Of a stretch of DNA of 64,000 nucleotides, positions 22,180-35,069 are shown piece after piece. The position numbers were made by a program, and so were the translations under genes. The notes below the pieces were generated by a model. The model was not told the origin of the DNA. It saw only the letters and a list, made by a program, of their open reading frames with translations, and searched no databases. The stretch is from NCBI GenBank assembly GCA_029721515.1, contig CM056552.1, forward strand, positions 29,154,392 through 29,218,391. Reading direction: 5' to 3'. How positions within the stretch are numbered: the first letter of the stretch is position 1; the number at the start of each line of letters is the position of its first letter. The stretch is from Synanceia verrucosa. Its lineage: Eukaryota; Chordata; Actinopteri; Perciformes; Synanceiidae.

Positions 22180-25100
22180 ATTCTTGTTTTTTTTTTTTTT
22201 AAACATTGTCCTACATTTTTTGGCAGAAGAAAAATCTCTATTTATTAGAGCTCTTAATATAACTTCATAGTCTGCTCTTGTCTGTTAGCATATGCCGACC
22301 CCCCTCATAAATTTGAGCTGTTCCAGAAAATATTCATTCTCTCTGTGCCTTTGTTCTGATCCCTAACTTGTCTCCTCTTCTCTTATATTGCAGTTGAGTA
22401 ACCATCTCTTCATTAAGGAATGATGGATCCAAGGAATCCAAAGGCTGGGTGCTGTCACAAGGGGATTACTTTTCCTCTTGTCCCTGGTGTTGCGCTACGA
22501 TTCTGAGTGGCCTGCCCGGCTGTGGCCACTCCCCCCGGGGGTGGATGTGTCCGATGTCTCTCCTTTTGGGCCCTATGGCTTCTGGGCCTTCGCTGTTTTC
22601 CGGGGTCCGGGGGGGGGTGGTTGCCCCTATCTCCTCGTGACGGTCTGGTTGGCTCTGGGGGTGTGGGGCAGGAGGGTGCTTCCCGGTTCCTTTCCTGCCC
22701 GCGTCCCCTCCTGTCTCCTCTCCTGCCTGCCTGCTCCTCCTCCCCCCTCTCCCGTCCCCGGGGTGTCTGGGGGTCCTCGTCGCTGGTGGGGTTGGGCTTG
22801 GGCTTGGGGGCCGGGGGCTCTCTTCTGGGGGGGGGGGTGTGGGTGCTCTGGCCCGCACGTGCTCAGGCAATCGCCTGGGCCCGCATATCACCACTGGAGT
22901 TCCAGGCTCAGCTTGCTCGATCCTCGATCCGGGTCCGACGCGTTCCTGGGCTGTGATGGGGCCAAGCCGGATGGGGGCTTGCTCCGTTCCCAGCGGAGCT
23001 TGTCTCCTCGTGCTGGGGGGGTGGTGGGGCGGATCAGTGTTACGGTGGGTCGGGGGCCTCCTCGCACACAAGGGGGCATCCCGGGCTTGGGGGAGCGATC
23101 TGGGTCCGCCGGTGGGGATTGTTTGCGGGCGGCGCTGGCATGCGCATCTGGCTCCGGCTGGTGAAGTGCGTGCTCGATCCTTTTCGGCTGTGCTGGTTGG
23201 TCGCTGCATCTCTAATTCTGCATGGCTGCTGGGGCCCTGCTCTGAGGCTGCAGCTTTCAGGGTCATGGTGTTGGTGGGGCCTGCTGGTTTGTGTGGGATT
23301 TCCCTGGCCCCTGGCCTCTTGATCCTGGGGGCTCAGTGCTTCAGGAGCTATGCCCATCTCGTCTACTCCCCTTGCGGCTCTGTTCCCATGGGCCGGGTCC
23401 ACACCAGACTGCCTCTTAATGTGCACTTCACATATCTTGCACCTCACTATACATAGTCACATTTAGGCACATATAGGGACTCAACACATAGGGCTTTGAA
23501 GACAGGTGGGGGTGAGGACGGTGGGAGATTTGGTGGTGCGAATTGCAGTGCTCCAGGGCACTGTAGTCTTCCCCCTCTCCCACCCACTTGCCCCCCCTGC
23601 TCTTCAATTTTAATACAGTAAACACACTCACGCTTTTGGGGGGGTTTGGGGTGGCTTGGGGATTCGGATTAGGGTTGGCTGCAGGTACCCTTATCCTGCA
23701 GCCCTCTGTTCTTCCCCTGCAGCCTCTCCTGCCCTTCCAACTTTTAATGCACCACATTACACACAGGGTAGCACGAACCACGTTTTGGGTGATAGGCTTC
23801 CTCGTCTGGAACCGGGGAAGCCCATAAATAGGTTGGGATCACTAAATTAAATTAATGGCCATTCTGGTGGGACCCGGCCCCCTCGAATCTCGGGGCTGCG
23901 AGGGGGGGGAGGTTGGGGGCCTGGGGGGTCCCCTTGCAGCTATGGTGGGCCCCCTGATGCTGTGGCCTCAGTGGCGGTGCCACGGCAGCTGTGTTTTGGG
24001 GATGTGGCGGCTGGTCAGTATGGTCGGGGGGCTGGTGGTGGGCTCTTTGCTGGCCGGGGGTTGGGTGAGTGGGCCGGCGCGTGCGGTTGCTGCTCCCTGA
24101 TTGGTGGATTCGGCCTGCTCTCGCCCGTGCTCTCGGTTGTCTCTGTGTGTGGGGTGGGGCTCCCTGTCGGATTCATGGTGGCGCTGGTCCGTCCCCGCTT
24201 TTCCTCTCCCTTTCTCTCCTCGCCCACACTGGCCCCATGGTTTGCGTTCGGGCCCGGCTTCGTCGCCTTCTGGATGCCGCCCGGTGATGGCCTGCTGCGT
24301 GCGGGCCGGTGCTCCTCGCTCTCTCGTCCCCCTCCCTCGGGAGGAGCGCTCGGTTCGCGGGTCTTGCCTCATGGGCGGCGGTGGCCTCCTGTCTCCCCGG
24401 GTGTTGGGGTGGCTGGGGGGGTGTGGGCGGGGGGTGGGGTTTGGGGATGGGGGTGGATGGTGGGGTGGTTGGGGTTGGGTGGGCCCTCGTGTCGCTGGCC
24501 CCTTGGACCTGTCCTGGCCTCCTGGGAGGTGGTGGTTTCTTTCTCCTCCTGGTCGTTGGATCTGCGTGGTTCTCGGTGGCCCGGGTGGCTCTCTGGGTTT
24601 GGCATCGTCGATGCTCCCACTTCCCCGGGTTGTTGTGGACACCTGTCCGATCTGGCCATGAGGGGTTGTGGTAGACGCTCTGGGCTTCGGTGCTCTACAC
24701 ACATGCATGTTTTATCCAGACCTTATTAACTCCTCCCGAGTCACATTGATAAGTACTGATGTGAACTGCTAGTATGTGCCAAATCATTCGTCCGACTTCT
24801 CACTAAGGTCATGTTTTCTCCACATACTTCTTTCATTTGTGTTCTTGGTAGCCTACTCTATACGGTTAGGTCCTCCACTACTCTGGTGTTCAATACTGTT
24901 GGGTGTTGGGATGAAGGTGTTAGGAATGACACAGTAGCTTACACGTTTTTTTATTCCAATAGCACTGCCTGTCTGTAAACTTCCCTTTTTGTTTTGTCTT
25001 ATCTCCCTGTCTGTCATTTATTTCCCCCTCTTATCACCCAGGTGTAGCACGTCCCTCTCTGGCTTATAACAGGAAATTCCAATAAATAAAGTAAGATTAG
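22180..25100 (+). mobile_element. G-rich putative 3' region of the LINE remnant
   Basis: This follows the ORF2-like end directly. From about 22440 to 24700 it is very G-rich on the + strand, with many runs of four or more G, in sharp contrast to the AT-rich surroundings. It closes with an AT-rich tail carrying AATAAATAAA near 25082. Long 3' regions with G-runs are known in vertebrate L1 elements, so I read it as the 3' untranslated part. The long open frames on both strands here reflect base composition. Confidence 0.45.
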
Positions 25101-25470
25101 ATTCCAGGGAGGGCCGGTGATGGTCACATACACGCACCAAATATTAATAGCTTTTGCTGCAAGACTAAAATATGCATAATCTCATAAAAGGTCGACACTC
25201 TTTTGTGGTGTTGAACAATGAGAACAATGCAGACAAAGTGAAAAAAAAAAAAAAAAAGAAACAATTGAGGCCTTTGAATTGACAATTGAAGCTGAACTTA
25301 GAATCATGATTGGAAAGAGGTTTATGCTGAAGATACAAATAATTCCCATAATGCATTTCTTGATACACTGTATTTATGTCATTGTATGATTATCACTGTC
25401 CAGTGAGGAAAATCAAAGTAAAACATAAAAGTAAACAGAATTTGTGGATGAGAAAAGGTCTGGAAAAAAG
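25101..25470. other. Non-coding interval with A-run
   Basis: A poly(A) run near 25239 and otherwise AT-rich sequence. No gene is seen. Confidence 0.5.
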
Positions 25471-26330
25471 CTTGTAAAAAGAAAGACCACTTATACAGAG
25501 ATTTTATAAAACATCAAACTAAGGAAAAGGAATGTAAGTATAAATAATATAGAAATGGATTGTCAACCATTATTAGAGAGCAAAAGCAGAATTATTACAA
25601 TATATTGCTGGAAAAATATAAAACAAATATTAAAGCTACTTGGAATGTAATCAAAGAGGTGATTGATCAGCACAGCTTTCAGATGTTTCCAACATATATT
25701 GTCAAAAACTATAGTGTAAGAGTTGAGAATGTACAAGATATTGCAAACGAATTTAACAATTTTTTTGTTAGTGTGGGTTCTAGTCTAGCAAAAGAATCAC
25801 AACAAATCCAGGTGGCTGTGACAAATGTGCATATAAATATTAAAAAGAACTCAATGTTCCTATTGGGGCTGTGTGTGAGAGCGATGCGTTCGAAGCGGTC
25901 AGGATATGTTTGTTAGAAATTGTTTGTTAAACAACTAGACAATTTTCTACAAAAATGCTGCATATTTAAATGATCAACATGGGTTTTGTAGCAATAGATC
26001 CACATCTTTAGCAGTGATGGATTTTTTTAGAGAGCATAACTATAGCTGTTGGCAACAAAGAAAGTGCTATTGGGATATTTATTGATCTGCAAAAAGCGTT
26101 TGACACTATCAATCATTCTTTACTTTTATGAAAGTGTCAATTTGTAACATTTCCAAAATATTGAAGATGGTTATTTTTGCAGATGATTCAAACTTATTCT
26201 GCTCAGGACAGGACCTCAATCAGTTAATCCTGAAAGTAGAAATTGAGCTCAATCATTGACCAAAATAAGTTATTGTTAAATGAAAAGAAAACAAAACTTA
26301 TGATTTTTAGAACTGTGAGAAAAACACCAA
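25470..26330 (+). mobile_element. Decayed APE-type LINE reverse transcriptase fragment
   Basis: The open frame 25560-25916 resembles the region before the RT core of jockey/L2-like LINEs (REQKQNYYNILLEKYKTN, ATWNVIKEVIDQ, IANEFNNFFVSVGSSLAKE). Farther on, in other frames, come FIDLQKAFDTINHSL (about 26078-26122) and the RT catalytic block FADDSNLFCSGQDLNQ (about 26176-26223). Frame changes and a missing middle show that it is dead. Confidence 0.75.
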
Positions 26331-26335
26331 TGTAA

Positions 26336-26895
26336 AAAATTAAACACTCTTGTAAAAACTATACACTTCTTTTTGAAAAAACACACTTTGTTACCATAGG
26401 AAACACACACATTTCACATTACTATACTCTTTGCACGAGTTACACTCTGCTGTGATAAACCTAAAACACTTTTAGCACTTCTACTTCTCCTCCTCGTCCT
26501 CCTCTTTTACTTTTTCTCTGACTCTTTCCATTGTGCTTGAAGACCGATGAACTCACCTGCTGCTTTTTATAGTGCTTATACACCTGATTGGTGTGTCTAC
26601 AATTAAGCAAACAATGTTTGCACACCTGATGACTGTGTTGAACCAATTGGTTGGATGGTGTGGTCATTTGACAGTCAGTGCTTTGGTATTGCAAGGAAGT
26701 GACTGATGATAGATTTTTGTGTGTAATGTATGTTAAGTGTGTTTAGTATTTTGCAAATCACTGTGTGTAGACTTTTGCAACAAGTGTGAGGTTGACAATG
26801 TGCTTATAGTTGTGCAAATATGGGCTGATGTTTTGCTTCTTGAGTGTAAGGTTTTGCTAATAGTGTACTACTTTTAATTTTAGTGTGTAAGCAAT
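26336..26895. repeat. Possible dispersed repeat, unclassified
   Basis: The left half is rich in AACAC/CACTT words and the right half in GTGTAA/AAGTGTG words, in roughly inverted arrangement. This could be a decayed inverted-repeat element. I could not define ends or a target duplication. Confidence 0.3.
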
Positions 26896-28298
26896 CAAAA
26901 AAAATCTGTAAAACAGAATTGAAATATGAAGGAAGCACTTCCAGTTTGCACAAAAGTATAAACTCCGGGGAGCATGGACATGTTACTGGGGGTCACTGCC
27001 ACACACTTTTTAATAGAGTCTGTTTACTGTTAAAGTACACAGTCATACAAGTCCATCAGTTTTAACAGCTTGACCTGTTAATCAGGGAAAATACCCATGC
27101 TGGAGTACATATGCATGAACAGATTTCACCATCAGCAGATTGTGTCTAGCAGATTTATTCACACTTAAGCTTTTGAAATCAAACTCAAACCACAATCGCT
27201 TCCATGTTTTGAGTCGGCTTTGCCAGCTGTACAATAATTATCTCATCTGTAAAAATTTGCGATAATGTGCAAGACTCTGTGACGCTTGGTTTGACGTGGA
27301 GTTGGTGTTAGTTTGCAGTCTCATTTTAATTAAGACACTGCATGAGATATAACTACAGTCCACACTCTCTGGAGTGAATGTTTTAGCTTCCATGACAATA
27401 TCAAAATGACACATGACAGATTATGCTTCTTTGAAATCACAGATTTATTATCTATTATTATCATCATCTACCATACATGTGACTGACAGAGGACGTCACC
27501 AGTTTTAACCACTCCAGAAACCCAAAGTTACACTACCTGTATAAAGTGATTCAGCAGAGGTCAGAGGTCAAGATGTCTCAGTGTGTTCAGCATTTGTGCA
27601 ACTTTGTGCATTTCCTTTTCATAGATATCACTCAGCTGTAGTATCGCTGCCAATTATGAGCATAACATATCCCAAATCAATCATAAAAGTTCTTCTCTTC
27701 AGTGACAGCTGGACTCAACCAAACCATCTGATCACACATTATCTGGATTTGAACTCTCCATAGCTGCTACAGGGAAACCGGTCAAAGTAAAAGTCAAGAG
27801 ATACCTGTCACAAAGGTATTTGTTTATGATGACTCTCTCATGATAGTTGTGCAGCCAAAATCATAATGAATAAATGACATCATAGGTGAAGTGTTAAAAG
27901 GTTAGCTTCCTCATCCTGTGGAGCAGTAAGGTCAAACCTTCAAGTTAAACTGAATTCTTCAATTATTTTTGACCAATAATAAGAAATTTGTTCTAGTTTC
28001 CCTACATTGGCACTGTGCAGGGGTCATGAATGTTTGGTAATTTGATCTGTGTGGGCATCACTTCAGGTGTGGACGAAATCCACACAAATCTATTCATAAA
28101 GTATCTATGCTCTTCATTAAATGTGTGCACAATAGTGAAACAGAGTCCATTGATGTGACACTCTGTTGGTAATGAACTCCAAACTGTTAACGGTCAGCAA
28201 ACACAAGGAGAGGGGCGAGCTGGCAGCTCCAGAGTTTACATGGAATGTCTTCAAAGAAAACTCAGTCCAGAAGAGGAGTTCAGAGCACTGATGTCTTC
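26896..28298. other. Intergenic, nothing recognised
   Basis: Downstream flank of arfrp1 (- strand), and probably includes its 3' untranslated region just below 28299. I see no other gene or defined repeat. Confidence 0.5.
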
Positions 28299-31200
28299 CT
28301 ATGTGATGTCCTTCTGTCTGGGTGGACGGTGAATGTTTCTCACCACACACTTCACCATCCACTCAATGCCTTCGTTCACTCCATCCCTGCAAAACAAACA
28401 AGTCATTTAGTGCGTTCATGTCTTCTGAGAGGGCACGTGAAAAGGAAACACAACACCATTTTAACTCTCTGAATGCCACTGGTGCATTTGTACATCATTT
28501 TAAATCCAATGCTAGAGTGCCACTGACATATTTATACATCAAAGTGGTTTTTCGGCAGCAGGCACAACAGGGCGCTCTCACACAACCTGTGAGTAATGTT
28601 GGGGCTTCTGGGAGATGTAGTCGGAGCATAAAGAGACGGCATACGCCACAGAGATCAAAGCAGGAAGTGGAGACGATCGAGATTAGAGAGCAAAACAAAC
28701 AGAATCTGGACAAAAAGTGGTGATTTTGGTGAAAGTGTCCTCTACTCTTCCTCTGATAAAACAAGAATGGAACAAGGTAAAAACAAACATTTTTTTCCAT
28801 GATGAAACAGAGAGTCTCTTCTTTCATTTGATCTACTCAGTGTTTTCAGCTGCTGACAGAAGCTTCACATGAGGAAATGTGTCCTCCACCCTGCTGCCTA
28901 TCTCACACTGAGAGTGTTTTCGAAGGAAGAGTGTGCAGTATTCAGATGTTATTATGGTCCTACATAGGGAGCAGGTCTTCTCTTTACAGACTCTGTCATG
29001 TTTCTACAGCAGCCCAGAATAGACAGACCACTGTGTTCACTTTTCCTGCTCGGAGCAGAGTTGACAACATCACTTTTCAGGAGTTAACCCCGTCACTTCC
29101 TTCACTCACACTCACCCACATTAAAAATAAGCTAGTTATTATGCTCATATATTTCATGAGGGCAACAGGAGAAACCTCTGCATCTTTTTAATCGTGCCTA
29201 AATGTTTGAAGTAGCAGCACAACAAATCAAACCTTTGATCAGTTTCTACATCAGGAACTGATCACTGAGTGTTCCTTATGTGATGGCACACTGAACTGAT
29301 TGAACACAGCAGCAGCCTTACCCTGTTAGAGCGGTGCAAGGCTGCACTAAACAGTCCCTCTTTCCAATCTTTGGGGCAGAGTCACTGAAGGCTGTTTTAA
29401 TGTCCGACACTGACAAACAGTCCTGAGAACAGAGCAGAAGCACTTGACTGAGACGTCTGTTTGTTTGACAGAAAACTGTATGACCGTGAACATGGCTCCA
29501 GGAAGTTAACAGGATCACAGTACCGGCACGTCCTGCTTGTTGGCCAGCACCAGGAGTGGGACGCCTTCTAACGCCTCACTGCTGATCATTTTCTCTGGAG
29601 GAGACAAGAGTCACATTATTCAGTCAACAATTTGCAGACTAAACACTCATTAAAGCAGTTCATGGTCAACAAATGAGCCACAAACACTGTATAGCTGGAG
29701 AAGAAACGCTTTGCCCAATTAGGTTCAATTTATGTGACGTTCAATAAACTTTTGATAATTAAGCACACAGTGGGGGGCCAGCAGGGTCTGCAGACGGTTA
29801 CCCCTTTTCTACGAAAAGGAACCTGGTGCTGGTGCTAGTGCTCATTCTGAGTTGGTTGAACTTGCATTCCTCCTGAGCACCGGTTGTTTTTCCACTGGCA
29901 AGGAGTCCAGTCAGAGCCACGTCACTGCATTTTCCTTTTCACCCGGTAAAGCTTGTGCAGTGCAAATTCAAAACAAGGCTTTGCAAAAACTACAGAGCTG
30001 ACAAAACTAACTGTATGGCGTTATATTTGTGCAACATTCCTGAGCGAACAAAGACAGATTTTGAGCGAGCAAATGCACGAGCAGGAGAAACACTGAGACT
30101 CAGTGGTGATTGTGGCACATGCAAAAATAAATTTACTCAGCACAGAATACATTTCTGTGCTCAGGTCTGCATTTGTTTGCTCCAAATCTGTCTTTGTTCA
30201 CTCTGGGATGTGGCAAAAATATAACACCATATAACTGTTACTGGCTGCCCCTCTTTGTTGTAATCGATTCGAGCGGCGGTTCCTTTTGAGAACAGATTGT
30301 ATCGCGGCTGCCAGTGAGACAGAGGTCGTCTATTGCCTGGGTACATCAACGGTCACGATACTGGAGGAACACTATTGTTCTGGATTTCAGTGAGCAACAG
30401 TTTGTGCAAAACTTCCGTGTGTCCCAGGAGTTCTTTCAATACATCTGATTTGCGATCAAACCAGGTTGTATTTACTTGTTGGTCACAATAACCCCGCCCC
30501 AAGCCCCCGACTTAATCGGTGCTTAGCTCTGGACCAGCAAAGACTTGGTGCTTGTCTGGCCCCAGTTTTAATCACCAGGGGTCGGTGCTTAGGCTGTGGA
30601 AACACAAAGAACTGGTGCTAAGTCAGGCTCTGGCTCTGAACCAGCCCTGAGAGGAGATGTTGTCTTCATTGGGCAGACCATAGCTCACAGACTGCAGGTC
30701 ACTCACTTCAACACAAACAGATAGCTGGTAACTGTGTGGAACAGGGAGAGTTTTACAGTTTGAATAAGACTGTATGTCTCCACTGTGAGACTTGACACTG
30801 ACTTTTAACACTAATAAAGTTACTGCCAACAAAAATAATCCAATCTTTGCTGTTCTGTATAACTTTTTTTTAAACATTATTTAATTTTTACTTTCAAGAG
30901 GGCCTATAACAGTTCTTTTTATCAAATAAAAAACGAACTCAAATTTGCATAATTTCAGGGCCTTATGTGTCACTATCATTTCATTAAATTCAGTTAAATG
31001 CATTTCTCCTCTCCTCTGTGACAAGCAATTGCTTCGACTGATCAACTGAAAGCAGCAAAGGATTGTAGGTGTTAAACTGAAGAGGAGAAAATAAATGTGG
31101 TCATTTTTTTTTGTGTCCTATTTTTTGATAAGGTGACCAGATGTCCCTGATTTCCAGGGACAGTCCCTGTTTTGGATGACCAGTCCACAGTTGACATGTT

Positions 31201-33569
31201 AGTGCCATAGACATATATGGATACATTTTCCTTTTTTCAGCAGCAGGGACAAAAGAGCACTCTCACACAGTCTGTGAGCAATTTTGGGGCTTCTGGGAGA
31301 TGTCGTTGGAGCATAAACAGAATCTGGACAAAAAGTGGTGATTTTGTTGAAAGTGTCCTCTACTTTACCTCTGATAAAACATGATTATGATTCAGTGTTT
31401 TCAGTGTCATAGTACAAAATATTGTGTGCATCATGAAATATGACTCAAAATGGCCAAAAACGCTGGCACAAGCCATTTTTTCAAAAAATGAGTTAATAAC
31501 ATGCATCGAATTTGGCCATAACAGCAATATCAATGTTAGATATCGGCCCAAATTTTCTTTTTGGTGCATCCCTAATCATTACACTAAGAGAAAAAAAATC
31601 AAGAACAAACAAATTATTAATCTTTCTGAACATGGCTCAGAAAATAACAGATGAATATCCTCACCAAAGGCCTCCTTTGACTCTGACAGGCGCTCCTCAT
31701 CAGTTGAATCGATCACATAGATGACTCCATGGGACTCAGCATAGTACTGAACAGAAATATGAGGAATACAAACCACCATGTCATCACCGGCACATTATAA
31801 TATTCCACTACTATTCAGAATATGACATGTTTCCAGAATAAAGGCTTATGTAGACAGCATATATTCTGTTTGGATATTCATTCCAAATGGAGCATATTCA
31901 GATAGAGACACGTGGGGCTGTGTGTTATGCTATGTGTTGAATACAGACCAACCAGCCAGCAGTTTGCATAGATGCACGGTTCAAAGAGAAAGACCACATT
32001 TCTGTCTGTGTTGATGTGATTGACGATTGTATATTTTTACAAAATAAAGTAATTCTGCACAGAATATCTTCTTCCACTCAGGTGGAACATGGTGAGACAC
32101 AGTTAGACTGTTTGTGTGCTGAAGACTTCCCTTCAGGACACTGCTGGCTTCTCTCTTCACTCACTTTATCCCACAGAGACTGCAGCTCATCCTGACCTCC
32201 CAGATCCCAGAACATGAGTCGAGCTTTGCCCACATCGATGGTACCAACTGTGAAGGAAGTGAGACATTCATAAGAAATGATTTAGTGTAGAGCAGCAGCA
32301 CTGTAAATGATAAGGTAAGGTTACATGGTGATGTTCAGTATAACTCGTCAGTGCAGGTATCCATGGAAATAATAAGCCACTCTCAGTAGACTTGTAGTTC
32401 TCAAAACCGGTCTCAAGACCACGTTTTTGTGGTCTTGGTCTTGTCACGGCCTCGGCAGTCTTCGGTCTTGATCTCGCAATGTCTCGGACTGGCCGAGCGG
32501 TCTCGAAGGGATTCGTAACCTATAATATCTAGGCATACACATTTTTTATATCATTGATATATTTTTGATATTTATTTGATATTTAAAGCATTTTGGTGCA
32601 CCTGCTCATGTGTCTATGTATTTAATTACAGTATTGTTCTTATGATGGCCTTGTTTGAATAAATATATGGCATCATTGGCCTTTGAATAATATTTGTATG
32701 TCATTGTGATTAACTAAGCATTAGACCTATGCCATTACAGTGATGCTAATATTATATAGTGTAATTTGGCTACTATAATGGGAAATAATGTAATTATAAG
32801 TTGATAATTGTGTGTACCTTTCCATCCATCCATCCATTTTCTACTGCTTATCCTCATAGGGTCGTGGGGTGTGTTTATCTTAAATAATTTAAATTCATCC
32901 ACAAATTAAGTACAATGTAAATCAGTAACATATTTCCCATTCATTAGACTTTTTGAGGTGCAGGGTGTTGGAGGCTTGTTATTTTGTTAGTTGACTTTGG
33001 GACTATAGTCATGTCAGTCCAAACAGCACTCAAGAGTCAATCCTCAAATCGTGATCGGCAAATTTGATTTCAGCCAGTGGATGAAAACATCTATAGTGAG
33101 TTCACACACAAGACACGCACTCGCACTGCCTCTGTATTGTTTAGCTGAAATAATACAATCTCATGTTTATACTACGCAACTAAAGTCAGTATGGTGCTGA
33201 TGATCTACAACTTACGTAAAAATGACCCAAATTTTTTTTTTTTTTTTTTTTTTCTTGGTCTTGGTCTAGTCTTGGTACTCTCTGGTCTTGGTAGTATCTT
33301 GGTCTCGGTTTAGACGGTCTTGACTACAAGTCTAACTGCCAGTAGCACAATTCAGCTGAGTGATGTAGGACAAAGGAGGACATGATCTTCCATTTTTAAT
33401 GGTGTAACAGAAACGAGTTCAACCAGGAAAGAGACTGAGTAACAACTAACAAACCTGTCATTTGGGGCGGCAGTAGCTCAGTCTGTAGTGACTTGGGCTG
33501 GGAATCAGAGGTTCCAGTCCAGTTCAAGTCCAGGTCGGACCAAGACTTGGTGTGTGTAATGTGCAATTG

Positions 33570-33609
<40 letters not shown>

Positions 33610-34232
33610 TAACAGAGTGAAAAAATGTAATTTCCCTCATTGAGGGATTAATAAAGGAATTCTTCTTCTTATGATACACATCCACTTACTGTTCAGGCCA
33701 ACTGTGGTAGTTATCTTTGTCAGAGCCATGCCCTTATAGTTCTTACTGAACTTGGTTTTGGTTTGTTCCAGAAAGGTCTGCAGAAAGAGAGCGAGAGAGA
33801 GAGAGAGGAATGAACAACCACACAGCATAGCATAGCAAAGGCTAACAGGAGTCACTGCCGGTCTTTGGGAGAAAATTATTGGACCATGTTGTCTTTCTCA
33901 GTACCGGAACAATAAATGTAAGAAGAGTCACTGAACAAAAGCCAAACATCTTGTTCGGTCTGGTTTTATTTTTTAAAATGACAGCTCAATAGTCCACAGT
34001 CCTGACTAGAGACTGACAGTCGACAGAATGACTCGGGGATGAGGCAGAGGAGTGCAACACAACCAGCAGGACTGTCAGTGTTTTGGAACGAGTGCACACA
34101 AACCCGGATGTAATAAATCCACATTTTAATTTAACTCACTGTTTTGCCAGCGTTGTCCAGTCCCAGGATCAGAACACAATATTCGTCCTTCTGGAACATG
34201 TACTTATATAATCCAGATAATAAAGTATACAT
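28299..34232 (-). CDS. arfrp1: ADP-ribosylation factor-related protein 1
   Basis: Seven exons on the - strand join in phase: 34140-34232 (ATG at 34232), 33690-33777, 32165-32247, 31665-31746, 29524-29594, 29322-29422 and 28299-28386 (stop TAG). They total 606 bp, i.e. 201 residues, the length of human ARFRP1. The N-terminus [19 protein letters not shown] is the family signature. The P-loop GLDNAGKT lies at residues 24-31 with the switch threonine region [14 protein letters not shown] ends at Gln79, and NKQD is at 134-137. ARFRP1 is an Arf-like GTPase of the trans-Golgi that uses its modified N-terminus and SYS1 for membrane targeting and acts upstream of ARL1 and golgins. All splice sites are GT-AG. 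The introns carry transposons, but the coding sequence is intact. Confidence 0.97.
28540..28765 (-). repeat. Dispersed repeat copy A in the last arfrp1 intron
   Basis: It shares the blocks GGGGCTTCTGGGAGATGT and AATCTGGACAAAAAGTGGTG with 31230-31385. Copy B lacks about 60 bp that this copy has. The family is not assigned and the strand is arbitrary. Confidence 0.7.
29780..30640 (+). mobile_element. PIF/Harbinger transposon remnant in an arfrp1 intron
   Basis: Around 30358-30463 the + strand encodes [20 protein letters not shown] and [10 protein letters not shown], then a stop and FAIKPG. This is the N-terminal region of Harbinger-type transposase-like nucleases. The flanks repeat GGTGCT/ACCTGGTGC and GTCGGTGCTTAG motifs, suggesting decayed ends. 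It is not functional. Confidence 0.6.
31230..31385 (-). repeat. Dispersed repeat copy B in an arfrp1 intron
   Basis: Partner of 28540-28765 at about 85-90 % identity over the shared parts. It has an internal deletion after GGAGCATAAA. Confidence 0.7.
32387..33334. mobile_element. Non-autonomous hAT-like transposon in an arfrp1 intron
   Basis: Terminal inverted repeats TAGACTTGTAG (left) and CTACAAGTCTA (right) bound 948 bp. Internal subterminal repeats are rich in GGTCTTGGTCT. Flanking 8-mers ACTCTCAG (32379-32386) and ACTGCCAG (33335-33342) match at 6 of 8, as expected for an aged hAT target duplication. A CCATCCATCC fragment at about 32822 and a poly(T) run near 33233 are nested in it. No transposase frame is present. 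Confidence 0.7.
33464..33670 (+). mobile_element. tRNA-derived SINE
   Basis: It starts GGGGCGGCAGTAGCTCAGTC, with an A-box-like TAGCTCAGTCTGTAGTGACT and a B-box-like GTTCAAGTCC about 45 bp later, as in tRNA-derived fish SINEs. The tail TGAGGGATTAATAAAGGAAT followed by TTCTTCTT is typical of LINE-recognised SINE tails. A TA repeat has expanded inside the body. It lies antisense in arfrp1 intron 2. Confidence 0.75.
33572..33609. repeat. (TA)n microsatellite
   Basis: About 19 TA units within the SINE body. Confidence 0.95.
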
Positions 34233-35069
34233 ATTGGGAAACTATGTAAACAACACAAGTACTTGCTAACTAGTTTTACCAATATTAGCTTGACTACATA
34301 GCTTAGCCTACATATGAGGCCACACAAAGCGCCATGCGCAACTGTGGCTTCATAATGATCAAAGTTAAAGAAAAACACGAGTGACCAAAAATCAAAGATG
34401 CACAAAATGAATGCGTACAAGTCGTCGTTGTCACTATTTTCCTTCTTTAAAGCGCTACAACGGCAGTGACGATACCGGACGTACGTATCCGAGAGGCAGG
34501 AAGTGCCCACTAGTATTGTGGGAAATGATGTCCACGGTGCCTCGTTTGACTTGTCAATTGACATGATGTACGTTAGAATAAAAACTCCATTTCCCAGAAA
34601 ACATTACAGTATTTTGCTTCTCCTTCTTATTTTTAAGTCCATATCGTCGCCTGTCGTATCTGAGTAGGCACAAAGCAACTATCGTCTGAAAATACAAAAA
34701 GAATAGAAAAGGAAATATACTTTATTTTATGATATAACCCTGTCAGACGGAACAATAGGGACACATTTTTTTAAACAGGTTTAGTAGAAAGCTGCAGCTG
34801 CTAGATCAATGGTAATTCAATCAGTTGGGACAATCTGGCACCACGTTGTGCCACTAAAAGTTGTCTCAGAACATTATGGAATAAACTGTACAGACAAATT
34901 AAACCTTTAAATCATGAGTGCACTTCTCTCTCTACCGGTGTCATCTGACAACATGACACAAGCAGAAAGTGAAATGTAAGAAGAATGTCTGAGTTTGCAG
35001 GGCCCAATACATAATGTTAGACACTTATGAACAAAAATAACAATCACTGGCAAAAACAAGCACTTTTAC
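34233..35069. other. Upstream region of arfrp1
   Basis: Intergenic sequence upstream of the arfrp1 start. No TATA box is seen close to the ATG. CACTTCCTGCC (- strand, about 34496-34507) could be an ETS-type site, but this is weak. A non-coding first exon is possible. Confidence 0.35.

Noticed and set aside
22466..23266. Open frames over 200 codons on both strands in the G-rich block, also at 23962-24729
   Set aside because: Frames are open on both strands because the block is G-rich and poor in stop codons. The translations are low-complexity Gly/Pro/Arg/Trp with no domain.
33464..33540. tRNA gene
   Set aside because: A-box-like and B-box-like motifs are present, but the sequence does not fold into a full tRNA and runs into a SINE body and tail.
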